From: Woeseiaceae bacterium
GTDB taxonomy: Bacteria > Pseudomonadota > Gammaproteobacteria > Steroidobacterales > Woeseiaceae
Assembly (NCBI GenBank): GCA_028279985.1
Contig: JANQMR010000013.1
Location: forward strand, 1 to 33,102
Length of the DNA stretch: 33,102 nt
Direction of reading: 5' to 3'
The notes beneath the pieces were generated by a model. The model was not told the origin of the DNA. It worked only from the letters and a program-made list of their open reading frames with translations, and searched no databases. The position numbers and the translations under genes were made by a program. Each line of letters begins with the position of its first letter. Position 1 is the stretch's first letter. This document shows positions 1-8,739 of the stretch, one piece after another.

Positions 1-514
1 CCGACGATGCGCCCTGGCCGCGCTCCTGCCGGTCGAGCGAGATTGCAAGACCCGCGATCTCGGCGTTGGTCGCCGCGATGAGCCGGTAGGCCTCCCGTAC
101 GGCCGTGCCGGCCGTGAGCACATCGTCGACGATCAGCACCCGGCCCTCGAGCGGAACGCCGACGATGCTGCCGCCCTCGCCATGGGCTTTGGCCTCCTTG
201 CGGTTGTAGGCGTACGGCACGTCGATGTCGTATTGCTCGGCCAGCGCCGCAGCCGTGACCGTTACGATCGGAATGCCCTTGTAGGCAGGGCCGAAGAGCA
301 TGTCGAACTCGAGGTCCGCATGGACGATCGCCGCCGCGTAATATCGTCCGAGCCTCGCCGCCGCGTATCCCGTATTGAAAAGCCCGGCATTGAAAAAGTA
401 CGGGCTTTCGCGTCCCGACTTGAGCACGAATTCGCCGAAGCGCAATACACCCAGTTCCAGCGCCAGGTCGATGAATTCTTTTTGGTACGCCTGCATCCGT
501 TTGGCCTCGTCCAT
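1..514 (-). CDS. pyrE: Orotate phosphoribosyltransferase, 3' end cut by window edge
   Basis: The enzyme converts orotate and PRPP to orotidine 5'-phosphate in pyrimidine synthesis (cytosol). About 171 residues are visible of a family length near 213. Visible motifs are [20 protein letters not shown] near the N-terminus, GPAYKGIPI around residue 70, the [12 protein letters not shown] loop, and the PRPP-binding stretch [13 protein letters not shown], all as in E. coli PyrE. The ATG at 514 is chosen; an in-frame ATG at 496 would give the start MQAYQKEF, which aligns more closely with E. coli MKPYQRQF, so either is possible. The C-terminal ~40 residues lie outside the window. It is divergent from the exonuclease III-like gene, an arrangement resembling pyrE and crc in Pseudomonas. 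Identification is firm. Confidence 0.95.
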   Translation of the reverse strand, partial: MDEAKRMQAYQKEFIDLALELGVLRFGEFVLKSGRESPYFFNAGLFNTGYAAARLGRYYAAAIVHADLEFDMLFGPAYKGIPIVTVTAAALAEQYDIDVPYAYNRKEAKAHGEGGSIVGVPLEGRVLIVDDVLTAGTAVREAYRLIAATNAEIAGLAISLDRQERGQGASS

Positions 515-617
515 GACTTCTGTATAGTGCCGGCTTCGGGATGCCGGGCGTCTCCGAAGTATGACACACGAACGGCGGCCGAAAGCACCGCCTTGGATCG
601 AGTCCGGGAGGTTCCGC

Positions 618-1400
618 GTGTTTCGTATAATCAGTCTAAATGCCAACGGCATCCGGGCCGCGGCGCGCAAGGGTTTTTTCGACTGGCTCGACGCTCAGGA
701 TGCCGACGTCGTCTGCATACAGGAAACCAAGGCGCAGATTCATCAGCTCACCGACGCCTGCTTCGACCCGGCCGGTTATCACAGTTATTACGAAGACGCC
801 GAGAAAAAGGGGTACAGCGGTGTCGCGGTCTATTCGCGCCACGAACCCAGGCGCGTCCTGCGCGGTTACGGCGATCCGGAGTTCGACCGGGAAGGCCGTT
901 ACCTCGAGCTGCAATTCGATGGCCTGAACGTCGTCTCGCTGTACCTGCCGTCGGGCTCGTCCAGCGAAGAGCGCCAGCAGGCCAAGTTCCGTTGCATGGC
1001 GAGTTTCACCGAACACCTGAAAAAGCTCAGGCGCCGTCGCGCCGAGTACATCCTCTGCGGCGACTGGAACATCGCGCATAAAGAAATCGATCTCAAAAAC
1101 TGGCGGTCGAACCGGAAGAACTCCGGGTTTTTGCCCGAGGAGCGCGCCTGGCTTGACGAGGTGTTCGGCAAACACCGTTATGTCGACGCCTTCCGCGTGG
1201 TCAATCCCGAGCCCGACCAATATACCTGGTGGTCGAACCGGGGGCGGGCCTGGGAAAAAAACGTCGGATGGCGCATCGACTACCAGGTCGTGACCCCCGG
1301 GCTCGCGGACCGTATCCTCGGTACCTCGATTTACAAGGACGACCGCTTTTCCGATCACGCGCCGCTGATCATGGATTACGATTGGCTGCATGACGGTTGA
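618..1400 (+). CDS. Exonuclease III / Crc family protein with intact catalytic residues
   Basis: A 260-residue endonuclease/exonuclease/phosphatase fold protein. The start is a GTG at 618, six bases after GGGAGG; the open frame reaches back to an ATG at 561, but the family begins at [10 protein letters not shown]. The ExoIII active-site set is complete by comparison with the E. coli enzyme: N10, E36 (QETK), Y109, D149 and N151 (GDWNIAH), D221 (WRIDYQ), D246 and H247 (SDHAPL). The C-terminus [12 protein letters not shown] closely resembles Pseudomonas Crc, and pyrE is the neighbour as for crc, but Crc has lost these catalytic residues. I therefore infer an active DNA-repair AP endonuclease/3'-exonuclease (xthA type) at the crc position. 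The last 11 bases overlap the AmpG gene, which suggests co-translation. Confidence 0.9.
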   Translation: MFRIISLNANGIRAAARKGFFDWLDAQDADVVCIQETKAQIHQLTDACFDPAGYHSYYEDAEKKGYSGVAVYSRHEPRRVLRGYGDPEFDREGRYLELQFDGLNVVSLYLPSGSSSEERQQAKFRCMASFTEHLKKLRRRRAEYILCGDWNIAHKEIDLKNWRSNRKNSGFLPEERAWLDEVFGKHRYVDAFRVVNPEPDQYTWWSNRGRAWEKNVGWRIDYQVVTPGLADRILGTSIYKDDRFSDHAPLIMDYDWLHDG

Positions 1401-2718
1401 GGAAACGGTTCCGGCGCGGGCGGACTCGCTCGGCTGGCGGTATTACCTGCAGGAAAAAGTGCTGGTCATCTTTTTCCTGGGGTTCTCCTCGGGGCTGCCG
1501 TTCCCGCTGGTTTACGCGACACTCTCGGCCTGGCTGGAAGAAGCCGGCGTCGAGCGCAGCACGATCAGCACCTTCGCCTGGCTGGGTTTCGCCTACAGCC
1601 TGAAGTTCTTCTGGGCGCCGATCGTCGATTCGATGCGGCTGCCGATTCTAAGCGGCGTGTTCGGCCGCCGGCGCGGCTGGATGCTGCTCGCCCAGCTTTC
1701 GATCGGCGCGAGCCTGCTCGTGCTGGCCGGCGCCGATCCGGCGCAAAACATCGAAGCCTTCGCCCTGATCGCCTTTGCCGTCGCCTTCTCCTCCGCCACC
1801 CAGGACATCGTGATCGACGCGTACCGGATCGAGTCGGCCGAGGACCAGATGCAGGGCGTGCTCGCCGCCGCCTACCAGTACGGCTACCGTATCTCGCTTT
1901 TGATCAGCATGGCGGGTGCGCTGTATCTCGCCGAATTCACGGACTGGTCGTTCACCTACATGGCGATGGCCGGCTGCATGCTCGTCGGTATCCTGACGAC
2001 GCTGTGGTGCAGGGAACCGGAGGCGCCCGAGACGATCGCGCCTTACTCCGGCTCGAACCTGAGCGAGAAGACCGTAGCCTGGTTCACGCACGCGGTGGCG
2101 GATCCCTTCCGCGATTTCTACGAGCGCTTCGGCCGGTTCCTGATCGCGATCCTGGTGTTCGTCTCGCTGTACCGGATCAGCGACTACGTGCTCGGGATAC
2201 TCGCGAACCCGTTCTACCTGGATATCGGTTACACCAAGTCCGAGATCGCGACCGTGGCCAAGGTTTACGGCGCCTGGGTGACGATCATCGGCGTCGGTGC
2301 CGGCGGCTGGGCGGTGGTGCGTTTCGGCGTCGCGCGTTGCCTGGTCATGGCGACGGCGCTGATCGCCAGTACCAACCTGTTTTTTGCCGTCATGACCCAG
2401 GTCGGCCCCGAGCTCTGGATGCTCGCCGTGACCATCAGCGCCGACAACCTGGCCCAGGGGTTCGGCGGCACCGTTTTGATCGCCTATTTGTCGAGCCTGA
2501 CCAACCGGGCGTTCACCGCGACACAATACGCGCTGTTGAGCTCGTTCATGGCGCTGTTTCCCAAGTTCCTTGCGGGTTATTCCGGCAACGTACAGGAATC
2601 GATCGGATGGCTGGGGTTTTTCCTGTATGCAGCGGCTTTGGGCGTGCCGGCGATCCTGCTCGCCATATACGTCGCAAGACGGCACGATCGACTGGTCGGC
2701 ACCGATGTCGGGCGCTGA
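1390..2718 (+). CDS. ampG: AmpG-like muropeptide permease (MFS transporter)
   Basis: A 442-residue major facilitator protein with about 12 hydrophobic segments. The N-terminal half has the AmpG-type signature FFLGFSSGLPFPL, then FAWLGFAYSLKFFWAPIVD, a loop containing GRRRGWML, and SSATQDIVIDAYRIE around residues 135-150. AmpG carries GlcNAc-anhydroMurNAc peptides from the periplasm into the cytosol for cell-wall recycling and beta-lactamase induction. It starts inside the exonuclease gene (11-base overlap) and ends 14 bases into the Rieske gene, so the three are probably one transcript. No amidase or AmpR is nearby to confirm the substrate; other AmpG-like permeases in this family are uncharacterised. 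Confidence 0.88.
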   Translation: MTVEETVPARADSLGWRYYLQEKVLVIFFLGFSSGLPFPLVYATLSAWLEEAGVERSTISTFAWLGFAYSLKFFWAPIVDSMRLPILSGVFGRRRGWMLLAQLSIGASLLVLAGADPAQNIEAFALIAFAVAFSSATQDIVIDAYRIESAEDQMQGVLAAAYQYGYRISLLISMAGALYLAEFTDWSFTYMAMAGCMLVGILTTLWCREPEAPETIAPYSGSNLSEKTVAWFTHAVADPFRDFYERFGRFLIAILVFVSLYRISDYVLGILANPFYLDIGYTKSEIATVAKVYGAWVTIIGVGAGGWAVVRFGVARCLVMATALIASTNLFFAVMTQVGPELWMLAVTISADNLAQGFGGTVLIAYLSSLTNRAFTATQYALLSSFMALFPKFLAGYSGNVQESIGWLGFFLYAAALGVPAILLAIYVARRHDRLVGTDVGR

Positions 2719-3064
2719 GATCGAGCTCGGACCGCTGTCCGGGATCGACGACCCCGGATGCCGCGAGTTCCGGGTCGGCGAGGGCGACTGGCCTTTCAGG
2801 GGTTTTGTCGTGCGCCGCGGCCAGGCCGTGTTCGCCTACGAGAACCGCTGTTCACACGCCGGGCACCCGCTGAACTGGGCGGCCGACCGCTTCCTGACCC
2901 CCGGTGAGGACGCCATCGTCTGCGCCTCGCACGGCGCGTTGTTCGACATGGCAAGCGGTGACTGCCTGGGCGGCCCCTGCAACGGCCGGGGACTTCGCAA
3001 GCTCGGGGCGGAAGTGCGCGGCGGCGTGGTTTACGTCACCGGGCCCGCTGGCCTCGAACGGTAA
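2705..3064 (+). CDS. Small Rieske [2Fe-2S] protein
   Basis: A 119-residue single-domain Rieske protein. The two cluster-binding boxes are clear: C49-x-H51 in CSHAGHPLNW and C73-x2-H76 in CASHGALFD. This makes it a ferredoxin-like electron carrier of the dioxygenase-ferredoxin type rather than a membrane-bound bc1 Rieske protein, because there is no N-terminal membrane helix. The start is taken as the ATG at 2705, in the last codons of the AmpG gene; the open frame extends further upstream but that part is AmpG coding sequence in another frame. The redox partner is unknown and none of the neighbours is an oxygenase, so only the cofactor, not the pathway, can be stated. Confidence 0.88.
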   Translation: MSGAEIELGPLSGIDDPGCREFRVGEGDWPFRGFVVRRGQAVFAYENRCSHAGHPLNWAADRFLTPGEDAIVCASHGALFDMASGDCLGGPCNGRGLRKLGAEVRGGVVYVTGPAGLER

Positions 3065-3085
3065 GCCCGATTTCAGGCGGTAGCT

Positions 3086-3787
3086 TCAGGCCACCCGTTC
3101 GAAGCGCCAGTCCACGATTTCGTGACCTTGTCGTAATCCGCGCCGCTCGAACTTGGTCATCGGCCGATCGAGCGGCCGGTCGCCGGCGTGCTTGCGGCGC
3201 TCGGCGCAGCGAAAACGGTGACTGTCCCCGAATACCTCGTCGATATGCCCGGCGTACTCGGCCCAGTCGGTGGCGATATGCATCGTGCCCCCCGGCACCA
3301 GGCGCTCCGCGCAGAGTGCGACGAAGGCCGGCGAAACGATGCGGCGCTTGTGGTGGCGCTTCTTCGGCCAGGGGTCCGGGAAATACAGGTTGATCCGCGA
3401 CAAGGATTGCGGCGGCAACTGGCTTTCGAGGACCTCTATCGCATCATGGCGGATCAGACGCAGGTTCGCGACACCGGTCTCGCGGGCACGGATCAGGCAG
3501 TGGCCGATACCGGGTTCGTGGACTTCCACCCCGAGGAAATCCAGGTCCGGGTCCGATGCCGCCTGCCGGACCAGCGTGTCGCCGTTGCCGAAGCCGATCT
3601 CCAGAACCCGCGGTGCCGCACGGCCGAATATCTGATCGAGGTCCAGCCGCTTCGGCCGGAACTCGATACCGTATACGGGCCACAGGCTTTCGATCGCGCG
3701 CTGCTGCGAGGCCGTCAGGCGGCCCGAGCGGCGGACGAAGCTGCGAATCGCGCGTTTTTTTCCGGTTTCGCCTGCTGCCGATGCCAT
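3086..3787 (-). CDS. trmB: tRNA (guanine-N7)-methyltransferase
   Basis: This SAM-dependent enzyme makes m7G46 in the variable loop of tRNAs. The 233-residue length fits the family. The SAM-binding motif is VLEIGFGNGDTLV around residues 75-87, followed by FLGVEVHEPGIG and the TrmB signature NLYFPDPWPKKRHHKRR. The C-terminus contains TKFERRGLRQGHEI, also typical. Start is the ATG at 3787. It is the last gene of the long minus-strand block; a 58-base structured spacer separates it from ubiB. It converges on the Rieske gene with only 21 bases between the stop codons. Confidence 0.95.
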   Translation of the reverse strand: MASAAGETGKKRAIRSFVRRSGRLTASQQRAIESLWPVYGIEFRPKRLDLDQIFGRAAPRVLEIGFGNGDTLVRQAASDPDLDFLGVEVHEPGIGHCLIRARETGVANLRLIRHDAIEVLESQLPPQSLSRINLYFPDPWPKKRHHKRRIVSPAFVALCAERLVPGGTMHIATDWAEYAGHIDEVFGDSHRFRCAERRKHAGDRPLDRPMTKFERRGLRQGHEIVDWRFERVA

Positions 3788-3798
3788 TGCTCTATTTT

Positions 3799-3856
3799 AC
3801 TCGGCTGCCGTTTCCGAAGTTGCCGGCCTTGCCGCAAGCCGGGGCGCTAGCCGAGT
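3799..3856. repeat. Nested inverted repeats between ubiB and trmB
   Basis: Arms ACTCGGCT (3799-3806) and AGCCGAGT (3849-3856) are a perfect 8-bp inverted repeat. Between them lies a second hairpin whose arms are CCGGCCTTG and CAAGCCGG with a one-base bulge. Downstream on the minus strand the sequence is AAAA rather than a T run, so it does not look like an intrinsic terminator for ubiB. It occupies most of the ubiB-trmB spacer and ends 12 bases before the trmB start, so it could affect trmB translation or mRNA processing. The role is inferred only. Confidence 0.45.
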
Positions 3857-3878
3857 GCGCCTGCCGCCGGGTTTCGGA

Positions 3879-5513
3879 TCAGTTTCGCGTCCGGCTCATG
3901 AACGCGGCGCCGGCGCCGAGCGCAAGCAAGGCGGCGCCCAGGTAGGCGTTCACCTCGAGCGCCAGCAACAGGGCGCCGGTGATCGCCCCGGTTGCGGCAA
4001 GCGTGAGCCAGAAACGCTGGCGGCGCTGGCTTGCCAGTTCCTTGCGGATCTCCTGCATTTCCGCGGACTGCATGTCGAGGCGGATGTGGCCGGTGGACGC
4101 CTGTTCCGACAATTGCCGGATCGCGGCCGGCAACTGCCGAAAGGCCTGTCGGACCTGCGGCAGGTTTTCCCGCAGGTCCGAGGCCAGCGCCCGCGGGCCG
4201 ACCTGCTCGTCCATCCAGGTCTTGAGCACCGGTTGCGCCGTTTTCCAGAGATCGAGCTCCGGATACAACTCGCGGCCCAGGCCTTCGATGTTGAACAGCG
4301 TCTTGTGCAAGAGAATGAGCTGCGGCTGGATCTCGACGTCGAAGCGTTGCGCGACGCGGAACAGGCGCATCAACACCTGCGCGAAGGAGATCTCGACCAG
4401 CGGCTTGTTGAAAATCGGCTCGCACACGGTCCTGACGGCGCTTTCGAGCTCGTCGATACGCGAGCCTTCGGGCACCCAGCCCGAATCCAGGTGCAGCTTC
4501 GCGATGCGATGATAGTCGCGCTCGAAAAAGGCGATGAAATTCTCGGCCAGGTATTCCTTGTCCTCGGGACTCAAGGTACCGACGATGCCGAAGTCCACGG
4601 CCGCGTACTTGGGCCGCTCGGGATCGGTGACGATGACGAAGATGTTGCCCGGATGCATGTCGGCGTGGAAAAAATTGTGCCGGAACACCTGGGTAAAAAA
4701 GATCTCGACGCCGTTCTCGGCGAGATACTGGATATTGGTGCCGGCCTCGCGCAGCGCATCCATGTCGCTGATCGGAATGCCGTAGATGCGCTCCTGGACC
4801 AGGGCCTCGGGACGGCAGAAGTCCCAGTAGGTCCGGGGCACGTAGAGCTTGTCGGAGCCTGCGAAGTTGCGCCTGAGCTGCTCCGCGTTGGCGCCTTCGC
4901 GCATCAGATCGAGTTCGTCGATGACCGTGCGCTCGTACTCGGCGACGACCTCGGTGGGCCTGAGCCTCGCACCGTGTTCCCAGTACCTGGCGGCAAGCCG
5001 CGCGACCGTGCGGAGCACGTCGAGATCGCCCTCGATCTGTCCTTCGACACCGGGCCGCAAGAGCTTGACGACGACTTCCTTGCCGCCCGGGATACTGGCC
5101 GAGTGTACCTGCGCAATCGAGGCGGCGGCCATGGGTTCGCGGTCGAAGCGTTCGAAAACCTCGTCGACCGGCCGGCCGTAGGCGGCCTCGAGTATCGCCA
5201 CGGCCTGGTCGCTTGGAAACGGCGGCACGCGGTCCTGCAACTTCGCGAGTTCGACCGCGATGTCCGGCGGCAGCAGGTCGCGGCGGGTCGATATGGCCTG
5301 GCCGAACTTGACGAAAATCGGGCCGAGCTCCTCGAGTGCGAGCCGAATGCGTTCGCCGAGCGGCGCCGAGCTGTCGCGGCGCCGCGGCGTCAGTACGAAA
5401 AAATACCTGAGCGGCCGCAGCAGATGCGTCGCGGAGATGACCTCGTCGAGGCCGTACTTGACCAAAACCCGCTGGATACGAACGATACGCAGCAGCGTGC
5501 GCCACCGCATCAT
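3879..5513 (-). CDS. ubiB: UbiB, ABC1/ADCK-family atypical kinase-like ATPase for ubiquinone synthesis
   Basis: UbiB is a membrane-anchored ATPase of the protein-kinase-like superfamily needed for coenzyme Q production. The 544-residue length matches E. coli (546). Visible motifs in order: the KxGQ segment FVKFGQAISTRRDLLP, the Ala-rich loop AAASIAQVHSA, the lysine strand VVVKLLRPGV, the catalytic loop HADMHPGNIFV, and DFGIVGTLSPE. Two hydrophobic helices at the C-terminus are the membrane anchor. It starts with ATGATG overlapping the ubiJ stop by four bases, so it should be co-translated with ubiJ. Confidence 0.96.
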   Translation of the reverse strand: MMRWRTLLRIVRIQRVLVKYGLDEVISATHLLRPLRYFFVLTPRRRDSSAPLGERIRLALEELGPIFVKFGQAISTRRDLLPPDIAVELAKLQDRVPPFPSDQAVAILEAAYGRPVDEVFERFDREPMAAASIAQVHSASIPGGKEVVVKLLRPGVEGQIEGDLDVLRTVARLAARYWEHGARLRPTEVVAEYERTVIDELDLMREGANAEQLRRNFAGSDKLYVPRTYWDFCRPEALVQERIYGIPISDMDALREAGTNIQYLAENGVEIFFTQVFRHNFFHADMHPGNIFVIVTDPERPKYAAVDFGIVGTLSPEDKEYLAENFIAFFERDYHRIAKLHLDSGWVPEGSRIDELESAVRTVCEPIFNKPLVEISFAQVLMRLFRVAQRFDVEIQPQLILLHKTLFNIEGLGRELYPELDLWKTAQPVLKTWMDEQVGPRALASDLRENLPQVRQAFRQLPAAIRQLSEQASTGHIRLDMQSAEMQEIRKELASQRRQRFWLTLAATGAITGALLLALEVNAYLGAALLALGAGAAFMSRTRN

Positions 5514-6115
5514 CTCGACTTCGCCGGCAGCCGGTCTATCCGGACGGCCAGCCGCTCCACGTCGTCCCGCAAGGTGTCGATGTCGCCGGCCAGCCGTTCG
5601 GCCTCGTAACGACTCGGCAGGTCGCGCCGTTCCTCCTGCAGGTATTCGCGGACGTTCGATTGCATCGTATCGCGAACCTCCGCGCCCCAGCGGGCGACGC
5701 TTCGCGCGGCCTCGCCGATCTGATGCGCGGCGGTGTCGCCGACGACGGCGGACAACTGCTCCTCGACGTCCGGCCGGGCGAATCGGAGCAGGCGCTGAAA
5801 CCGTTGCGCGGATTCCAGGTCGCCGGTCAGGTCGAGGCGGACCTGGTTGCCTGCCGCCTCCGCCGAGGTCGCAAGCGAGGCGAGCGTCAGCAGCGAACCC
5901 GTGATGACGACGTCCGGATCGGCGTCGCTGTCGGTGGACAGCACCACTTCCCGGTCGTATATCGTGAAGTACATCGCGAGCGCCGTATCCCGCACCCGAA
6001 CGGCGATGACCTTGCCGTCCAGTTTTTCGCAGAGCTCGCGCGCCGGCGTCGATTCTTCGATGTTCTTGTTCAGAAACCGGGCGATCGGCCGCAACAGGTT
6101 CTCGAGCGGGTCCAT
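5510..6115 (-). CDS. ubiJ: UbiJ, SCP2-type lipid-binding subunit of the Ubi complex
   Basis: A 201-residue protein. The first ~105 residues form an SCP2-like lipid-binding domain (DGKVIAVRVRDTALAMYF, then PDVVITGSLLTLASL). The rest is charged and helical and ends in a probable coiled coil (YEAERLAGDIDTLRDDVERL). In E. coli UbiJ binds polyprenyl ubiquinone intermediates and scaffolds the cytosolic Ubi enzymes together with UbiK. Position between ubiE and ubiB is the standard gammaproteobacterial order. A gene for the UbiK partner lies in this same window at 23398-23637. Confidence 0.92.
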   Translation of the reverse strand: MDPLENLLRPIARFLNKNIEESTPARELCEKLDGKVIAVRVRDTALAMYFTIYDREVVLSTDSDADPDVVITGSLLTLASLATSAEAAGNQVRLDLTGDLESAQRFQRLLRFARPDVEEQLSAVVGDTAAHQIGEAARSVARWGAEVRDTMQSNVREYLQEERRDLPSRYEAERLAGDIDTLRDDVERLAVRIDRLPAKSR

Positions 6116-6125
6116 TGGCGCGTTA

Positions 6126-6884
6126 TCAGAATTTGTAGCCGACGTGCAGGGCGACGATGCCGGCGCTCAGATTGTGGAACCGGCATCGCTCGAAGCCCGT
6201 ATCCTGCATCATTGCAAGCAGCGTTTCCTGGTCGGGGTGTTTGCGTATCGACTCGGCCAGGTATTGGTAGCTGTCCGGGTCCCTGGTAACCAGCCTGCCC
6301 AAAAGCGGCAGGACGCGGAACGAATACAGGTCGTAAGCCGGCCTGATCGCCGGCGCCGGGGTCGAGAACTCCAGGATCAGGGCCTTGCCGCCCGGTTTGA
6401 GCACGCGGTACATCGATCCGAGCGCCGTGTTCTTGTGCGTGACGTTTCGAAGGCCGAAGGCGATCGTGATGCGGTCGAAACTCGCATCGTCGAACGGCAG
6501 GCGCTCGGCATCCACCTGCGCAATCGCGAGATTGCCCGACACGCCGGCATCGACCAGCCGTCGTCTGCCCTGTTCGAGCATTGCGGCGTTGATGTCGGCG
6601 AGCACGACCAGGCCGTCGTCGCCGGCCGCGGGCGCGAGCTTGATTGCGAGGTCGCCGGTGCCGCCGGCGAGATCCAGCACCCGGTGGCCGGGCCGCACGT
6701 CGGCCTGCTCGACCGTGAACCGTTTCCAGAGCCGGTGCAGGCCGCCCGACATCAGGTCGTTCATGACGTCGTAACGGGACGCGACCGAGTCGAACACGCC
6801 CTTGACCAGATCCGCTTTTTCCCCGGTCGGCACGTCCTGGTAGCCGAAGTGGGTGGTGTCGGGGTTTTCGTCCGTACGGGTCAT
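6126..6884 (-). CDS. ubiE: Ubiquinone/menaquinone C-methyltransferase UbiE
   Basis: This SAM-dependent enzyme methylates the quinone ring in ubiquinone (and, where present, menaquinone) synthesis. With the ATG at 6884 it has 252 residues against 251 in E. coli; the open frame continues upstream into the DUF971 gene but that extension does not resemble UbiE. Motifs: [20 protein letters not shown] near the N-terminus, [23 protein letters not shown] site [44 protein letters not shown], and the ending HVGYKF. Ten bases separate it from ubiJ and ten from the DUF971 gene, so it is part of one operon. Confidence 0.97.
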   Translation of the reverse strand: MTRTDENPDTTHFGYQDVPTGEKADLVKGVFDSVASRYDVMNDLMSGGLHRLWKRFTVEQADVRPGHRVLDLAGGTGDLAIKLAPAAGDDGLVVLADINAAMLEQGRRRLVDAGVSGNLAIAQVDAERLPFDDASFDRITIAFGLRNVTHKNTALGSMYRVLKPGGKALILEFSTPAPAIRPAYDLYSFRVLPLLGRLVTRDPDSYQYLAESIRKHPDQETLLAMMQDTGFERCRFHNLSAGIVALHVGYKF

Positions 6885-6894
6885 ACGTGTGAAT

Positions 6895-7254
6895 TCAGGC
6901 CGGTTTTTCCCCGCGAGCATACCCTGCCGCTTCGAGGCGGTCGAGATAACGCCGCCAGTTCGCGGCCTGGTTCTTGCCGAGCTCGTAGAGATAAGTCCAG
7001 GAGTAAAGGCCGGTGTCGTGGCCGTCGTCGAACACCAGGCGTACCGCGTAATGCCCGACCGGCTCGATACTCGCGATGCCGACCGCCTCCTTGCCGACCT
7101 GCAGCTTGCCCTGTCCCGGACCGTGGCCCTTGACCTCGGCGCTCGGCGAATGCACCCGCAGGTATTCATGGGTGAATTCGAAGCGTTCGCCGTCGTCGAA
7201 AGTGACGACGAGCAGGCGCGACTGCTGGCGAAGCTTGATTTCCGTGGGGGTCAT
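6895..7254 (-). CDS. DUF971 / GBBH-like N-terminal domain protein
   Basis: A 119-residue single-domain protein of the DUF971 family, also called gamma-butyrobetaine hydroxylase-like N-terminal domain. Recognised by the order [22 protein letters not shown], then [29 protein letters not shown] and a C-terminal [15 protein letters not shown] helix (quoted here as separate short parts of the family pattern). Members commonly follow hslU in gammaproteobacteria, as here (31 bases after hslU). Function is not established; the related domain in eukaryotic enzymes binds zinc, but I do not see a full zinc ligand set. ATG at 7254. Confidence 0.85.
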   Translation of the reverse strand: MTPTEIKLRQQSRLLVVTFDDGERFEFTHEYLRVHSPSAEVKGHGPGQGKLQVGKEAVGIASIEPVGHYAVRLVFDDGHDTGLYSWTYLYELGKNQAANWRRYLDRLEAAGYARGEKPA

Positions 7255-7266
7255 GGCCGGGGGAAT

Positions 7267-7290
7267 GGTCTGCTACAAGGTCGGTTACAA
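7267..7290 (-). repeat. 12-bp tandem copy of the hslU stop-codon region
   Basis: On the plus strand GGTCTGCTACAA (7267-7278) is followed directly by GGTCGGTTACAA (7279-7290), 10 of 12 identical. Read on the minus strand these are TTGTAACCGACC and TTGTAGCAGACC, so the hslU terminal codons and stop (TTG TAA) are followed by a copy carrying another stop (TTG TAG). It is weak alone, but it matches several clearer cases in this window. Confidence 0.5.
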
Positions 7291-8625
7291 AATATACCGC
7301 GACAGGTCTTCGTCCTTCGACAGCTCGGCCAGGTGCTCGTCCACATAGCCGGCGTTGATCTTAAGCTGCGTGCCGCTTTTGTCCGAGGCCTCGAAGGAGA
7401 TGGTCTCCAGCAGCCGCTCCATCACGGTATGCAGGCGTCTCGCGCCGATGTTCTCGGTGTTCTCGTTGACCTGATAGGCGACCTCGGCGATCCGCTTCAC
7501 TCCCGACTCGGTGAATTCCAGGGACACCTCCTCGGTACCGATCAATGCGCTGTACTGCGACGTGAGCGAAGCGTCCGTTTCGGTGAGGATTTTTACGAAG
7601 TCGTCCACCGACAGCGACTTGAGTTCGACCCGGATCGGAAACCGGCCCTGCAGCTCCGGTATCAGGTCCGACGGCTTGGACACGTGGAAGGCGCCGGAGG
7701 CGATGAACAAGATGTGATCGGTCTTGACCATGCCGTACTTGGTCGTGACGGTCGAACCCTCCACCAGCGGCAGCAGGTCGCGCTGCACCCCCTCGCGGGA
7801 TACGTCCGCGCCCTGGGTTTCCGAGCGGCGCGCAACCTTGTCGATCTCGTCGAGGAACACGATACCGTGTTGCTCGACGGCTTCGAGCGCCTGGGACTTG
7901 AGCTCGTCCTCGTCCACCATTTTCGCCGCTTCCTCGTCGGTCAGGTGTTTCAGGGCCTCGCCGACCCTGAGCTTGCGGGTTTTGCTCTGTCCGCGGCCGA
8001 GGTTCTGGAACATCCCCTGCAACTGACTGGTCATCTCTTCCATGCCGGGCGGCGCCATGATCTCGATGCCGACCGGCATCGCCTGCAGATCGATTTCGAT
8101 CTCCCTGTCGTCGAGCTTTCCCTCACGCAGCATCTTGCGAAACTTCTGCCGCGTTTCGTTCTCGTCCGCTCCCGGCTCGTTGTCCGCCGTGAAACCCACG
8201 CCACGCGCGGCCGGAGGCAACAGCGCGTCCAGTACCCGTTCCTCGGCTGCATCCTCGGCGCGATGCCGGACCTTGGACATGGCGTCTTCGCGGATCATTT
8301 TCACCGCCACGTCCACCAGGTCGCGGACGATGCTGTCCACCTCGCGGCCGACGTAGCCGACCTCGGTGAACTTGGTGGCCTCGACCTTGACGAACGGTGC
8401 TTTGGCCAGTTTTGCCAGCCGCCGCGAGATCTCGGTCTTGCCGACGCCGGTCGGGCCGATCATCAGGATGTTCTTGGGCGTGATCTCGCTCCTGAGCGGC
8501 TCGTCCACCTGCACGCGGCGCCAGCGGTTCCTGAGCGCGATCGCCACGGCGCGTTTGGCGTCGTCCTGGCCGATGATGTGCTTGTCCAGCTCCTGGACGA
8601 TCTCCCGGGGTGTCATCTGGGACAT
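7285..8625 (-). CDS. hslU: HslU, ATPase/unfoldase subunit of the HslVU protease
   Basis: AAA+ ATPase that unfolds substrates and feeds them to HslV. The 446-residue length matches the family (443 in E. coli). It begins [20 protein letters not shown]. Walker A is GPTGVGKTE around residues 56-64, then the [18 protein letters not shown] segment (here [14 protein letters not shown]), the insertion I domain, Walker [11 protein letters not shown] around 250-259, the sensor region, and the C-terminal tail EDLSRYIL that docks in HslV pockets. It lies 114 bases after hslV, and no terminator is visible between them. Confidence 0.98.
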   Translation of the reverse strand: MSQMTPREIVQELDKHIIGQDDAKRAVAIALRNRWRRVQVDEPLRSEITPKNILMIGPTGVGKTEISRRLAKLAKAPFVKVEATKFTEVGYVGREVDSIVRDLVDVAVKMIREDAMSKVRHRAEDAAEERVLDALLPPAARGVGFTADNEPGADENETRQKFRKMLREGKLDDREIEIDLQAMPVGIEIMAPPGMEEMTSQLQGMFQNLGRGQSKTRKLRVGEALKHLTDEEAAKMVDEDELKSQALEAVEQHGIVFLDEIDKVARRSETQGADVSREGVQRDLLPLVEGSTVTTKYGMVKTDHILFIASGAFHVSKPSDLIPELQGRFPIRVELKSLSVDDFVKILTETDASLTSQYSALIGTEEVSLEFTESGVKRIAEVAYQVNENTENIGARRLHTVMERLLETISFEASDKSGTQLKINAGYVDEHLAELSKDEDLSRYIL

Positions 8626-8739
8626 GTTCGTTCCTTTGCCTGCATCGTTCGTCGAAACGCGGCCGGTCGCGGTCGGGAAGCTGCCGGGCTTCCGATCCGT
8701 CCGGGTGCGCGCTGGTCGAAGCGCTTTCGCGGCGTTTTG

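Noticed and set aside
515..617. Inverted repeat CTTCGG/CCGAAG in the pyrE-exonuclease spacer as a terminator
   Set aside because: It lies between divergent starts, has a 14-base loop and no T run; six base pairs at this GC content could be chance.
3855..5609. Long plus-strand open frame (584 codons) opposite ubiB/ubiJ
   Set aside because: It is antisense to two well recognised genes; long antisense frames are expected at high GC, and its translation has no recognisable domain.
6885..7169. N-terminal extension of UbiE by 95 codons
   Set aside because: The added sequence is DUF971 coding DNA in another frame; the ATG at 6884 gives the family length.
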